A stretch of 64,000 nt of DNA from Sulfuricurvum sp. PD_MW2 (GCF_002633015.1 NZ_NSIU01000001.1:248001-312000); one strand, 5' to 3'. Numbered from the stretch's first letter, positions 1 through 8,904 are shown. Made by a program: numbers and translations. The notes: generated by a model not told the origin, from the sequence alone.

Positions 1-321
1 CGGTGGGGTCACTTTGGCGGGGTCAACACTGAGTGTTTCAGTTGGATAGGGGGCTTCTTGGATATGTAGAGAGATTGGTGTTGTTTTACCGGGAGCGATC
101 CAAGTTAGATTCGTATCTCCGATAGCGCTATAATAATCGATGGGGAGGATAGCAATTCCCCGTGTTGTATCGTTTGGATAGGCTAAAACACTGAAGTTGC
201 GATCGTAGGTATAAATCGTTCCTGCCGGAGAAGGTAAGATCAAAATAGTACTTTTTCCAGTATACCCCTCAATAGCAAAAAGCATCCAAAAAGAAAGGGC
301 TAAAATTGTAATTATGCGCAT
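1..321 (-). CDS. M23-type peptidase, N-terminal part (partial, runs off left edge)
   Basis: An open frame on the minus strand starts at an ATG at 321 and stays open to base 1, giving 107 residues. The first ~18 residues are a hydrophobic signal peptide ending near FAIEG. The rest fits the N-terminal all-beta domain (Peptidase_M23_N type) that precedes the catalytic domain of Campylobacterota M23 endopeptidases. The clues are a TIYTYDRNFSVLAYP stretch, a GIAILPIDYY stretch and an ETLSVDPAKVTPP linker. Such enzymes are periplasmic and cut peptidoglycan cross-links. The zinc motifs (HxxxD, HxH) would lie beyond the window, so the peptidase assignment rests on family memory of the N-terminal domain only. 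Confidence 0.55.
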   Translation of the reverse strand, partial: MRIITILALSFWMLFAIEGYTGKSTILILPSPAGTIYTYDRNFSVLAYPNDTTRGIAILPIDYYSAIGDTNLTWIAPGKTTPISLHIQEAPYPTETLSVDPAKVTPP

Positions 322-446
322 AGTGTTCTCCGATTTTCAGAGTGCAATTGTAGCATTAACCCGTGTTGAAGAGAGATAATGAATTTTTTTCGAAAAATTA
401 TGTTATCATCGACTAGCACAGACAGCAGTAATGAGAGATACGTGAT

Positions 447-1346
447 ATGAAAAAAGCGCGGATTTTGAGCTTTATATTGCTCTTTTTTATAAGTTTGATC
501 GTCATGATCTATTTGTATGTGAATAGATCAGTTGAAACAACCAAAATTCATATTTCGAGTAATCCATGGGTGGGATTTACCCCTTTTATCTATGCGCAGG
601 AAAAAGGGTGGCTGGAGAAAACCTCGTTTAAATTTATTTGGCTTGTTGATTTGGATGAAAATTCCCATTTGTACGAGCGGGGGTTTACCCAAGGATTTAC
701 CGCAACACAATATGAACTGCTCCATTTTAATGAATGGGAAAAGTTGAAGCCGGTGTTTTTTATCGATCGCTCTTACGGGGCTGATGCGATAGTCTCCAAC
801 CGATCGATCCAAGAGATTGAGACCTATAAAGATGTCGTCGATGTTTATTTGGAACAAGGGTCCCTGAATGATGATTTTTTAGATGCGTTCATCAAAGAAA
901 AAGGGCTTCAATCGGTTAAACTTCATAAAATTGATGCGTCACAGAAAAATATTCTTTCGCTAAAAGAGAGTGATAAACCGATTATTATCATCTCCTATCA
1001 GCCTTATTTGTCCACACTGCTCAAAAAAGGGTATCAACCTATCGCATCGACTCGGACAATGGAGTCTTTTTTTGTGATCGATGCATTGTTTGTCGATGAA
1101 GATGCAATCAAAGGGAGAGAAAAAGAGTTCGCACAGCTCAAAGAACTCTTTTCGATTGGTGTGGAACGCTTCCGATCCAATCCCCGAGAATATTACGAAA
1201 CGGTCAAAGGGTATTTAGAGGGGCAGAGTTATGAAGAGTTTATGGCAGCTACGACACAAATAGAGTGGCTTTACCAAAAAAATGATCCCAAAATCATAGA
1301 ATATCTCAGTACTCAGCAGATAAAGAGCGATAGGCTTCTCAAGTGA
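447..1346 (+). CDS. NMT1/THI5-like periplasmic solute-binding protein, membrane anchored
   Basis: This 299-residue protein has an uncleaved-looking N-terminal membrane segment (about residues 6-25, no lipobox). A periplasmic binding fold of the NMT1/THI5/SsuA type follows, with 'NPWVGFTPFIYAQEKGWLE' near residues 39-57. No ABC permease or ATPase is nearby. Its stop overlaps the GTG start of the GGDEF/EAL gene by four bases, so the two are translationally coupled. The inference is a ligand sensor that talks to the downstream membrane-bound c-di-GMP protein rather than a transporter subunit. The ligand cannot be read from the sequence. A second protein with this fold is fused to a histidine kinase at 18746. 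Confidence 0.7.
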   Translation: MKKARILSFILLFFISLIVMIYLYVNRSVETTKIHISSNPWVGFTPFIYAQEKGWLEKTSFKFIWLVDLDENSHLYERGFTQGFTATQYELLHFNEWEKLKPVFFIDRSYGADAIVSNRSIQEIETYKDVVDVYLEQGSLNDDFLDAFIKEKGLQSVKLHKIDASQKNILSLKESDKPIIIISYQPYLSTLLKKGYQPIASTRTMESFFVIDALFVDEDAIKGREKEFAQLKELFSIGVERFRSNPREYYETVKGYLEGQSYEEFMAATTQIEWLYQKNDPKIIEYLSTQQIKSDRLLK

Positions 1347-3802
1347 AATTAGAACGTTTCAATTTTATTAATTTAATCGCTTTTTTCGTGATGGTAGGGC
1401 TTTTATCGGGTATTTTTTATTACGTTGAGCGATATACGACGTTGCGGTATATTGCTGAGAGAATCAATCAAGATTTTTTTGGTTTGGAAAAAGATATAGA
1501 AAATGCTCTTCAAGAAAATCGTTTGGAGAATGTTCAGGGGTTGTTAGATCAAACAAGTGCGATTGACAATGCGATTGGGGTTATTTCCGTCTCGTTGGAC
1601 GGTAAAACGATTGCAGTCTCTTCATCACGCGCGTTAATCGGTAAAACGGTTGATGGAAGCTATTTTCCCCTATCGCAAATTTTTCAACGCCTTACAGAGG
1701 ATGAAAGTTTATCTTATAGTGCTGATTTAAAATATTTTATCGGACCGGCGAAGAAAAATGCGGTGTTGTTCATAGAGTTAAATGAATCCTATATTTTTGA
1801 ACGTCTTAATCAAATTGCACTGTTTTATGGGGTGACTCTCTTTTTGGTCTTGGGGATTATTGCGATCGTGATTATGAAAACGGTGAATACATGGATCGCA
1901 TTACCGATTAAAAAAATTGCTTTGCGTACACGACAAGAGAATCCTATTGCAGAAACTCATTTTATTGAAGAACTATCTGTATTAGATCAAGCCTTGAGTG
2001 ATGCTATCAATTCAATGCAAAGCCAGCAAATACGCCTAAAAGCAGCATTGGATGAGTCTTTGTATTTAGATGGGATATTGCGTACGGTTGCCGATATCAA
2101 TCAGTTGTTGATCACGGCCAAAAGTAGTGATGAACTTTTGCAAAAATCGTGCAATAGATTGGCGGAGCACTCTGGATACGGTTTGTGCCATATTGCATTA
2201 AAAGAGGAAAGTACACTTAGTATAGAAGCATATTCATCTGATCCGACGGGATATCTTTCTCGAAAAATGAAAATTTCTTTGGTAAATGAGAATGAAAAAA
2301 ATAACCCTATCGTAAGAGCAATGAATGAAGCTTCTACGATAGTCATAGAGAATATGGAGTATTCACAAGCATCAAAAGAGTGGTGCACGATTGCAGAGAG
2401 GGGGCAGTTCGGATCTCTGATCGCGCTTCCGTTGTTCAGCGCAATCGATGCAGTGCCTTTAGGAGTCATGACGCTGTATATTAAAAGCTCAGGAGGGTTT
2501 GAACCCAAAGAGATAGCAATGCTGGAGGAGCTTGCAGGCGACATAGGGTTTGCCGTGAACTCATTTGTTCAGCGTGAAGCGTTGAAATACCATTTAACCA
2601 CCGATGCCAATACTAATTTGCCAAACCGTTTTTCATTGGTTGAGACATTGATGAGAGAAAATATATGTGCATTGGGAATCATCAATATCGATCGTTTCAG
2701 TGATATTAACGAAGTATACGGCATTGAAATCGGGGATGCCATTTTGTCCAAATACGGAGATTGGCTTCGACAGCAAATTGCAATGACCGATATGATTGAG
2801 TTGTACAAGCTAGGAAGCGATGAATATGTATTGGTTGCAGTCGATTGTGATGATATGGATCGATTTATTGTATTTTTGAACGGATTGATTATTGCGACAC
2901 AAAAAGAAGTTTTTTGGGTGGATGAAATAGGGATTAATCTAACCATTACAATAGGAGTTGCACACTCCCATGAGCGCGGACTTGAACATGCGACAGCCGC
3001 GTTGAAACAAGCAAAACGCAACCGCCGCAGTTTGGAACTTTTTTCCAATGCCTCCAAGGAAGAACAAGAGAATAATATTGCATGGTATAAACGCCTTAAA
3101 GAAGCGATAGAGGAGTCTCGTATTGTCCCTTATTTTCAACCGATTGTGGATAATAAAACCGGAAAAATTATCAAATACGAGGCACTAATGCGTTTGATTG
3201 AGCGCGATGGAAAAGCTATTTCACCTCCTCAATTTTTAGATATTGCAAAGAAAACAAAGCTTTATCCTGAACTGACCAAAATTATGATAGAAAAAGTCGC
3301 TGCAGTGTTTACAAACTTGACGATACCGGTAAGTATCAATCTATCTTTGCAAGATTTGATCAATCTGCATTTGGCCAATTATTTAGAGCAAGTTATTCAA
3401 GAGAATCATATGGGGAAACTTCTCATATTTGAAATTTTAGAGAGTGAAGGGATCGAAAACTACAGTGCTGTAAGTGAATTTGTGGATCGTTTTAAAGCAA
3501 TCGGATGCCGATTCGCTATTGATGATTTTGGATCTGGATACTCCAATTTTGACCATTTATTGAAGTTGACGATCGATACGTTAAAAATTGATGGCAGTTT
3601 GATCAAAAATTTACCGCATGATCGCAACGCACAGATATTTGTTAAGCACATCTGTGAATTCGCACACGAGATGGGAATTACCGTTGTTGCCGAATTTGTT
3701 GCCAACGAGGATATTTATAATCAAGTGTGTGCAATGGGGGTTGATGCGTCTCAAGGATATTATTTCTATGAACCATCCCCTATGCTGATAGATGAGAGGT
3801 AA
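1343..3802 (+). CDS. Membrane GAF-GGDEF-EAL c-di-GMP phosphodiesterase/cyclase
   Basis: The 819-residue protein starts at a GTG that overlaps the previous stop. Domains in order are TM1 (10-28), a small periplasmic part (~30-155), TM2 (157-180), a HAMP-like linker, GAF (~250-410), GGDEF (~415-570) and EAL (~580-810). The GGDEF signature reads GSDEY at 491-495, so cyclase activity is doubtful. The EAL side keeps the expected metal and catalytic residues: E613 in YEALMR, N666, E697, D727/D728 in IDDFGSGYS, K748 and E784. It should therefore hydrolyse c-di-GMP at the cytoplasmic face. The small periplasmic part may be the contact site for the binding protein encoded just upstream. Confidence 0.9.
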   Translation: MKLERFNFINLIAFFVMVGLLSGIFYYVERYTTLRYIAERINQDFFGLEKDIENALQENRLENVQGLLDQTSAIDNAIGVISVSLDGKTIAVSSSRALIGKTVDGSYFPLSQIFQRLTEDESLSYSADLKYFIGPAKKNAVLFIELNESYIFERLNQIALFYGVTLFLVLGIIAIVIMKTVNTWIALPIKKIALRTRQENPIAETHFIEELSVLDQALSDAINSMQSQQIRLKAALDESLYLDGILRTVADINQLLITAKSSDELLQKSCNRLAEHSGYGLCHIALKEESTLSIEAYSSDPTGYLSRKMKISLVNENEKNNPIVRAMNEASTIVIENMEYSQASKEWCTIAERGQFGSLIALPLFSAIDAVPLGVMTLYIKSSGGFEPKEIAMLEELAGDIGFAVNSFVQREALKYHLTTDANTNLPNRFSLVETLMRENICALGIINIDRFSDINEVYGIEIGDAILSKYGDWLRQQIAMTDMIELYKLGSDEYVLVAVDCDDMDRFIVFLNGLIIATQKEVFWVDEIGINLTITIGVAHSHERGLEHATAALKQAKRNRRSLELFSNASKEEQENNIAWYKRLKEAIEESRIVPYFQPIVDNKTGKIIKYEALMRLIERDGKAISPPQFLDIAKKTKLYPELTKIMIEKVAAVFTNLTIPVSINLSLQDLINLHLANYLEQVIQENHMGKLLIFEILESEGIENYSAVSEFVDRFKAIGCRFAIDDFGSGYSNFDHLLKLTIDTLKIDGSLIKNLPHDRNAQIFVKHICEFAHEMGITVVAEFVANEDIYNQVCAMGVDASQGYYFYEPSPMLIDER

Positions 3803-3804
3803 CG

Positions 3805-5025
3805 ATGGGAAGCAGCTATATTGGACGACAACCTGTTGTAACCGAGCGTGGAGCATTAGCGTATTATGATCTGTTCTCTTCTATACAAAACGTTAATGCT
3901 CAGGCAACAGCCACATTGATCAATAATCTTCAAAGTTCGTTTGGAATCGATCGTATATTGGGACGCCGGATTGGTTTGATCCGTGTCGATCATCGATTTG
4001 TATTTCATGGCTTATTGTCACTTTTGCCAAAAGAGCGGGTTATTTATTCTTTATTGGAAGAGAGTATCATCGATGAGGTATTATGTGCCCAACTTGAAGA
4101 ACTGAAAAACCAGGGGTACCGATTTGCACTGAATGATTTTGCATTTACACCTGAAAATATAGAAAAATTTGCTCCGATTTTCCCGTATGTGGAGTGTATC
4201 AAGATCGATATTCCTCGAAGCAAAGAGATTCAACGAGATGAAGTAGAAGCACTAAAGGCTCAAGGATTAACGGTAATAGGGTCAAAAATTGAATCGCACG
4301 ATATGCATGCTGAGTGTGTTGCCAAAGGATTCACATATTTCCAAGGGTATTTCATCTCCAAGCCGAAAACCCTTGAGAACCCTTCATTTTCACTTGATCA
4401 TGGGGCCGTGATGCAGTTGTGGAATATGCTCCAGAGCGATGCTGAAATCGATGAATTAGTCAGCGCGTTTGAAATAAACCACATGATCAGTTTAAAGCTT
4501 ATCCGCTTTATAAATTCAGCGGTTTTTTCTCTAAAAAATCCAGTCTCTTCCGTTCGGAATGTTTTGACACTTATGGGACGTGAACCATTGTCACAATGGA
4601 TTATGATGTTGTTGTTTTCAGAAACTCAGGGATCGGATGAAAACTCTATCCCGTTGATGCTGATGGTGGTTAATCGTACAGAGCTGATGACGCAACTTTT
4701 GGAACTCATTCAACCAAAAGCGACAAAAGGGGAGAAAGCGACAGCGTATTTTGTCGGAATGCTCTCTTTGATCCATCTATTGTTTCATATTCCGCATAGG
4801 GAAATATTGAGACGACTTAACGTTGCTCCGGAAATAGAGAGAGCACTGTTTGAGGGAGATGGGTTTTATGGAGAACTCTTAACCATGGTACGTTCCATCG
4901 AGATGCTAGATTCTGAGGGAATAGAACTATTTTTGAAAAAACATGATTTAGAGTATGCTTCATTGGAGCCTTTGATTGCTTCAGCTATGGAAAAAGTGAA
5001 TCAATTTGATGCGGCGATGGAGTAG
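3805..5025 (+). CDS. EAL-HDOD domain signalling protein (YuxH/CdgJ type)
   Basis: This 406-residue protein opens with YIGRQPVV, typical of EAL-HDOD proteins (usually ~400 residues). The N-terminal EAL-like half (to ~200) lacks an intact EAL motif and the DDFG metal pair (it reads LNDFAF and CIKIDIP), so it probably binds rather than cleaves c-di-GMP, or only scaffolds. Residues ~205-400 are an HDOD domain (AFEINHMISLKLIRFINSA). It starts two bases after the GGDEF/EAL stop with a GAGAGG ribosome site. The gene order suggests one operon in which c-di-GMP turnover is coupled to an HDOD output, often motility or surface attachment in relatives. Confidence 0.85.
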   Translation: MGSSYIGRQPVVTERGALAYYDLFSSIQNVNAQATATLINNLQSSFGIDRILGRRIGLIRVDHRFVFHGLLSLLPKERVIYSLLEESIIDEVLCAQLEELKNQGYRFALNDFAFTPENIEKFAPIFPYVECIKIDIPRSKEIQRDEVEALKAQGLTVIGSKIESHDMHAECVAKGFTYFQGYFISKPKTLENPSFSLDHGAVMQLWNMLQSDAEIDELVSAFEINHMISLKLIRFINSAVFSLKNPVSSVRNVLTLMGREPLSQWIMMLLFSETQGSDENSIPLMLMVVNRTELMTQLLELIQPKATKGEKATAYFVGMLSLIHLLFHIPHREILRRLNVAPEIERALFEGDGFYGELLTMVRSIEMLDSEGIELFLKKHDLEYASLEPLIASAMEKVNQFDAAME

Positions 5026-5058
5026 TTTCGGATAAATTTTAGCGCTAAAATCATAGGG

Positions 5059-5075
5059 TGGAATATCAAATGCTT
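5059..5075 (+). promoter_or_regulatory. Candidate sigma-54 promoter for the 71-residue protein
   Basis: TGGAAT-N5-ATGCTT has GG at 5060-5061 and GC at 5072-5073, exactly ten bases apart as sigma-54 requires. It lies about 30 bases ahead of the ATG at 5105. Three bases of the wider consensus differ, so this is a moderate match. Confidence 0.4.
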
Positions 5076-5104
5076 TACGTACGATAAGTATGTAAAGGAT
5101 AAGT

Positions 5105-5320
5105 ATGATTATAGTCAATAGTTCTCTTCAAACCCCATCTATGATGGAATCTACTCAGATTGCACAATCGGTATACCAAAATAACCGTTCCGTAGATGAT
5201 GCAATCGCAGAATTTAATGTACAAGAAGTGCAAAAAAATCAGAGTAATTTTGATGAAAACCTTGCGGTAATGGCGGCACAATTAACAGGTAAAGGGCTGT
5301 CGCTAGACTTGCGAGGATAA
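5105..5320 (+). CDS. Small hypothetical protein, 71 residues
   Basis: The family is not recognised. The protein is soluble with no signal peptide, acidic/polar, with a predicted helical middle (residues 20-60) ending in a glycine-rich LTGKGLSLDLRG tail. An AAAGGA ribosome site lies 8 bases ahead of the ATG, and a sigma-54-like promoter lies further upstream. It sits between the c-di-GMP operon and the tRNA cluster, on the same strand as the operon but separated by 79 bases. A small flagellum-related role is possible only because of the promoter type. Only presence in related genomes would confirm it. Confidence 0.6.
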   Translation: MIIVNSSLQTPSMMESTQIAQSVYQNNRSVDDAIAEFNVQEVQKNQSNFDENLAVMAAQLTGKGLSLDLRG

Positions 5321-5415
5321 GCAGCTAGAAAAAAGTAACAATGAAAATAGAATAAAAGTGTTGAAAAGATAAGATTTTGATTTTTTGAAAGTTTTAAGAG
5401 AGATTAAATAAAAGA

Positions 5416-5500
5416 TGGTGCGGATGAAAGGACTTGAACCTTCACACCGTGAGGCACCAGATCCTAAGTCTGGCGTGTCTACCAATTTCACCACATCCGC
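5416..5500 (-). tRNA. tRNA-Leu (UAG)
   Basis: The reverse strand folds into a class II tRNA with a long variable arm. The acceptor GCGGATG pairs with CATCCGC and CCA is encoded. The anticodon loop CTTAGGA lies between CCAGA and TCTGG, giving UAG. It is the last gene of the five-tRNA cluster. Confidence 0.95.
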
Positions 5501-5515
5501 ATAAAAAGTCTAAGG

Positions 5516-5592
<77 letters not shown>

Positions 5593-5603
5593 ACGAGTTA
5601 CTA

Positions 5604-5680
5604 TGGTGCGCCCGATAGGGTTCGAACCTATAACCTACGGATCCGAAGTCCGTTACTCTATCCAGTTGAGCTACGAACGC
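5604..5680 (-). tRNA. tRNA-Arg (UCG)
   Basis: Cloverleaf on the minus strand with anticodon loop CTTCGGA between ACGGA and TCCGT (UCG), T-loop GGTTCGAACCC and encoded CCA. It resembles the neighbouring Arg(UCU) gene in the D-arm, which suggests an old duplication. Confidence 0.95.
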
Positions 5681-5733
5681 ACAATCGCCTTCTAAAACAT
5701 CGTGTATCAAAGGAGTTTCAAACCAGAAACAAA

Positions 5734-5811
5734 TGGGGTGGAATATGGGAATCGAACCCACGACCCTCAGAACCACAACCTGATGCTCTAACCGACTGAG
5801 CTAATTCCACC
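5734..5811 (-). tRNA. tRNA-His (GUG)
   Basis: Cloverleaf on the minus strand with anticodon loop TTGTGGT between TCAGG and TCTGA (GUG). The extra G at position -1 faces C73, the histidine identity element, and CCA is encoded. Confidence 0.95.
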
Positions 5812-5860
5812 ATTTATAAATCAAAGAATCTGTTTGAATGATACAAAAAAGAAAAAAACA

Positions 5861-5938
5861 TGGTCGGGGTGAAAGGACTCGAACCTTCGGCCCCTTGGTC
5901 CCAAACCAAGTACTCTAACCATACTGAGCTACACCCCG
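5861..5938 (-). tRNA. tRNA-Pro (UGG)
   Basis: Cloverleaf on the minus strand with anticodon loop TTTGGGA between CTTGG and CCAAG (UGG), a strong CGGGGTG/CACCCCG acceptor and encoded CCA. It is the promoter-proximal gene of the cluster. Confidence 0.95.
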
Positions 5939-5981
5939 ACCTTCAGCTAATTGTCTCAATTGAGCTAATTAGTGAGGCGAA

Positions 5982-6010
5982 ATTATAGTTAAAATTCCAA
6001 ATATTGTCAA
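5982..6010 (-). promoter_or_regulatory. Consensus sigma-70 promoter of the tRNA cluster
   Basis: On the minus strand TTGACA (6005-6010) and TATAAT (5982-5987) are separated by exactly 17 bases, a perfect housekeeping promoter. Transcription would start near 5975 and run through all five tRNA genes. Confidence 0.9.
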
Positions 6011-6095
6011 GACTATTACGTAACTATCGTAAACGATTTGTCTTATTTCAAACTCCGATCAACCAAAAAACAACACTCAGCGTACTAAAATAATG

Positions 6096-6101
6096 TATAA
6101 T
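6096..6101 (+). promoter_or_regulatory. Probable -10 box for the transporter operon
   Basis: TATAAT lies 56 bases ahead of the GTG start of the amino acid permease. No convincing -35 box was found, so the exact promoter is uncertain. Confidence 0.45.
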
Positions 6102-6156
6102 AGATCCCAATTACGTGCGGTGTAAACGTGTTGTGAGTGAGAGATAAGGAGGGGAA

Positions 6157-7527
6157 GTGAAAGATATTTTTCGGAAAAAAGATATGTCCGGTGTGAACGG
6201 AGAATTTCAGCGCAGACTAGGATTGATGGATGTGACATTCATCGGTGTTGGTGCAGTGATCGGAGCCGGAATCTTCGTCATTACGGGTCAAGCGGCGGCG
6301 ACGATGGCAGGACCTGCGATTGTATTGTCGTTTTTGCTCGGTGCGGTCATGATCGGTATTACGGCGCTTATTTATGCGGAGCTTAGTTCGGCGTATCCGG
6401 TAGCGGGGAGCGCGTATAGTTTTACATTTGCATCGCTTGGAGAGGTGTTTGCATGGTTTGTCGGCTGGAATTTGCTGCTTGAATACGGTGTAGCTACAGC
6501 AGCCGTTGCTACGGGGTGGTCGGGATATTTACGCCGATTTTTGGAAAATTCGATGGGTATCCATATCCCGACGGCACTCAGCGGAGCGTATGACCCGAGT
6601 GCGGGAACCTATATCGATATCAGTGCATTTGGGATTATTTTGGCGATTTTCGTCCTTTTGGCGATTGGAATCAAAGAGAGTGCCAAAGTGAATACGGCGA
6701 TTGTTCTGATCAAACTAGGCGTTTTGGTCACTTTTGTGGTGGTAGGGTTGCCACATGTTGATTTTCAAAATCTTTCCAATTTCTTTCCGTTTGGATGGGA
6801 AGGGGTTTGGCATGGTGCGTCATTGATTATTTTTGCGTATTTGGGGTTTGATGCGATCAGTACGGTAGCCGAAGAGACCAAAAATCCGGGGCGTAATATC
6901 CCATTGGGGTTGATTTTATCGTTAGCGCTATCGGTCGTCTTTTTTATCTTGGTCAGTTTCACTCTAACGGCAATTGTTCCGTATCAAGAACTTAATGTTC
7001 CTGACGCTCTTGCGTTTGCTCTTTATAAAGTGAATGAACCTTTTGCCGCAAATGTGATTGCACTTGGTGCCGTCATTACGATTACGACTGTAATGATCGT
7101 TATGGGGCTTGGGTTTACCCGTGTATTTTTTGCTCTTGCGCGTGATGGACTGCTCCCTAAAGGGTTGAGTGAAATTCATCCGAAATTTAATACACCGTAT
7201 AAAGCAACCATTATTGGCGGTATTATCCTTAGTATCATGGCGGGGTTAATACCTCTTAAAACGTTGGCAGAATTGGTGAACATCGGAACATTGTTTGCCT
7301 ATTTGATGGTTGCAATAGCGATTATCGTTCTTCGACGTCAAAATATCATTCAGCCGGTCTTTAAAGTCCCGGCATTCAAAATATTGATGCCGCTCAATTT
7401 TATTTTGATCCTTTTTATGATGGCGGGATTGCCGTTTGAGACATGGGTTCGCTTTCTGGGTTGGTCGATCATTGGAATGCTGATTTATGTCTATTACAGC
7501 GCAAAGCGTGCTAAGGTGGAAGAATGA
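6157..7527 (+). CDS. APC-family amino acid permease
   Basis: This 456-residue integral inner-membrane protein has about 12 hydrophobic segments. The first carries the APC substrate/Na-site loop GAVIGAGIFVITG (residues ~32-44), and FAYLGFDAISTVAEETKNP (around 225-243) is the family signature of cationic amino acid transporter relatives. The start is a GTG with a strong AAGGAGGGG site. The stop overlaps the MFS gene start (ATGA), so both transporters are co-expressed. The substrate is not deducible; YfnA/CAT-type relatives move cationic or neutral amino acids by proton symport. Confidence 0.88.
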   Translation: MKDIFRKKDMSGVNGEFQRRLGLMDVTFIGVGAVIGAGIFVITGQAAATMAGPAIVLSFLLGAVMIGITALIYAELSSAYPVAGSAYSFTFASLGEVFAWFVGWNLLLEYGVATAAVATGWSGYLRRFLENSMGIHIPTALSGAYDPSAGTYIDISAFGIILAIFVLLAIGIKESAKVNTAIVLIKLGVLVTFVVVGLPHVDFQNLSNFFPFGWEGVWHGASLIIFAYLGFDAISTVAEETKNPGRNIPLGLILSLALSVVFFILVSFTLTAIVPYQELNVPDALAFALYKVNEPFAANVIALGAVITITTVMIVMGLGFTRVFFALARDGLLPKGLSEIHPKFNTPYKATIIGGIILSIMAGLIPLKTLAELVNIGTLFAYLMVAIAIIVLRRQNIIQPVFKVPAFKILMPLNFILILFMMAGLPFETWVRFLGWSIIGMLIYVYYSAKRAKVEE

Positions 7528-8750
7528 GCAGTGTATCGATCTGGCGTCAGGTTTTGACGCTGCCAGTCATCGTTATCGCGATGGGGTATTTTGTCGATAT
7601 TTACGACCTGATTTTATTTGGGGTTGTGCGGGTGAGCAGTTTAACCGAATTGGGACTGGATAAAGACGGTATTACCCTGTGGGGATCGTATATCCTCAAT
7701 GCTCAAATGGCGGGTATGCTCATCGGTGGGATTCTTTGGGGGATATTGGGGGACAAAAAAGGGCGTCTTTCAGTCCTATTTGCTTCAATTATCCTCTATT
7801 CAGTTGCTAATTTGCTCAATGCGTTTGTCACCAATGTCGAACAGTATGCTCTGCTCCGCTTTATCGCCGGTATCGGATTGGCGGGAGAGCTCGGAGCGGG
7901 AGTAACGTTGGTTGCCGAAATCCTCCCCAAAGAGCTTCGGGGATACGGAGTCATGAGTATCGCGGCATTTGGAGTTTTGGGGGTAGTAGCCGCCAATATC
8001 GTTGCAGAGCACTTTGCATGGCGAAACGCTTATATTTTTGGTGGTGTTTTAGGCTTTTTGCTATTGGTTCTTCGGTTCCGTGTCCGAGAGTCGGCGATGT
8101 TTGAACACCATGCTTCGGGGGATGTGAAGCGGGGGCAGTTTTTTGCCCTCTTTACCCACAAAAAGCTGTTCGGTAAATACATCAAAGCGATTGTTATCGG
8201 TATGCCGTTATGGTATGTTGTTGGGATTTTGGTAATGTTCTCCCCGGAGTTTGCGAAGGCACTTGCAATTGAGGGAGAGGTAAAAGCGGGGCAAGCCCTC
8301 ATGTATACCTATATCGGATTATCGATCGGAGATTTGGCGAGCGGATATCTTTCTCAGCGTCTTCGAAGTCGTAAACAAGCCTATACGATCTTTATGGCTC
8401 TCTCGGTGGCCAGTGTCCTTTATTACTTTACCCTTTCAGGAGCGAGTGCACAAGCTTTTTATTTTGGGGTCTTTTTATTGGGTGTGTTTTGCGGTTACTG
8501 GGCGCTCTTTATCACGATGGCTGCAGAGCAGTTTGGAACCAATATCCGTGCGACTGTAGCAACGACGGTTCCAAATTTCGTTCGCGGTTCAGTGGTACCT
8601 ATTACATCGAGCTTTATGCTTCTCAAAGAGAGTATGGGGGTTTTGGGCTCTGCCGCAACGGTTGGGGTTGTGGTCTTTACGATTGCTTTGGTCGCGCTCT
8701 ATTTTACGCGTGAAACGTTTCATGAGGATTTGGACTATATCGAAGCGTGA
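7524..8750 (+). CDS. MFS transporter, metabolite:H+ symporter type
   Basis: This 408-residue protein has 12 predicted membrane segments. The loop 2-3 motif GILGDKKGRLSVL and the segment 4-5 region RFIAGIGLAGELGAGVTLVAEILPKELRG place it in the major facilitator superfamily near the sugar/metabolite-proton symporters (ProP/ShiA-like). It overlaps the APC permease by four bases. A paired import system for related nutrients is possible, but the substrate is unknown. Confidence 0.88.
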   Translation: MSSVSIWRQVLTLPVIVIAMGYFVDIYDLILFGVVRVSSLTELGLDKDGITLWGSYILNAQMAGMLIGGILWGILGDKKGRLSVLFASIILYSVANLLNAFVTNVEQYALLRFIAGIGLAGELGAGVTLVAEILPKELRGYGVMSIAAFGVLGVVAANIVAEHFAWRNAYIFGGVLGFLLLVLRFRVRESAMFEHHASGDVKRGQFFALFTHKKLFGKYIKAIVIGMPLWYVVGILVMFSPEFAKALAIEGEVKAGQALMYTYIGLSIGDLASGYLSQRLRSRKQAYTIFMALSVASVLYYFTLSGASAQAFYFGVFLLGVFCGYWALFITMAAEQFGTNIRATVATTVPNFVRGSVVPITSSFMLLKESMGVLGSAATVGVVVFTIALVALYFTRETFHEDLDYIEA

Positions 8751-8784
8751 TAGGTATATTTTGGTGACATTATTTATAAAATCT

Positions 8785-8854
8785 CCGTGATCCAATACAA
8801 AGAGCCGTTCCAAAGGCAGTAGTGCCGAGAGGAACGAGCGTTCTTGGATCATGG
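8785..8854. other. Three-stem structured intergenic element
   Basis: A nested fold lies between two convergent genes. An 11-bp outer stem (8785-8795 with 8844-8854) has a single G-U pair when read on the plus strand. A 6-bp stem CGTTCC/GGAACG (8806-8811, 8831-8836) and a 4-bp hairpin GGCA/TGCC (8815-8818, 8823-8826) lie inside. The G-U wobble would be a C-A mismatch on the minus strand, so a plus-strand RNA is favoured. It matches no RNA family I recognise. Confidence 0.5.
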
Positions 8855-8866
8855 TATGCTCTTTTG

Positions 8867-8894
8867 CTACTTTTCTCGCTAAAGAGAAAAGTAG
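8867..8894. terminator. Perfect 11-bp hairpin between convergent genes
   Basis: CTACTTTTCTC, a six-base loop GCTAAA, then the exact inverse GAGAAAAGTAG. It lies ten bases beyond the stop of thiG and after the MFS gene, where a bidirectional terminator is expected. A clean U-tract is lacking on either side. Confidence 0.5.
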
Positions 8895-8904
8895 AGAGAA
8901 ATGA

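Noticed and set aside
8751-8904. TPP riboswitch for thiG
   Set aside because: The structured element lies downstream of thiG (minus strand), not in its leader, and lacks the CUGAGA core.
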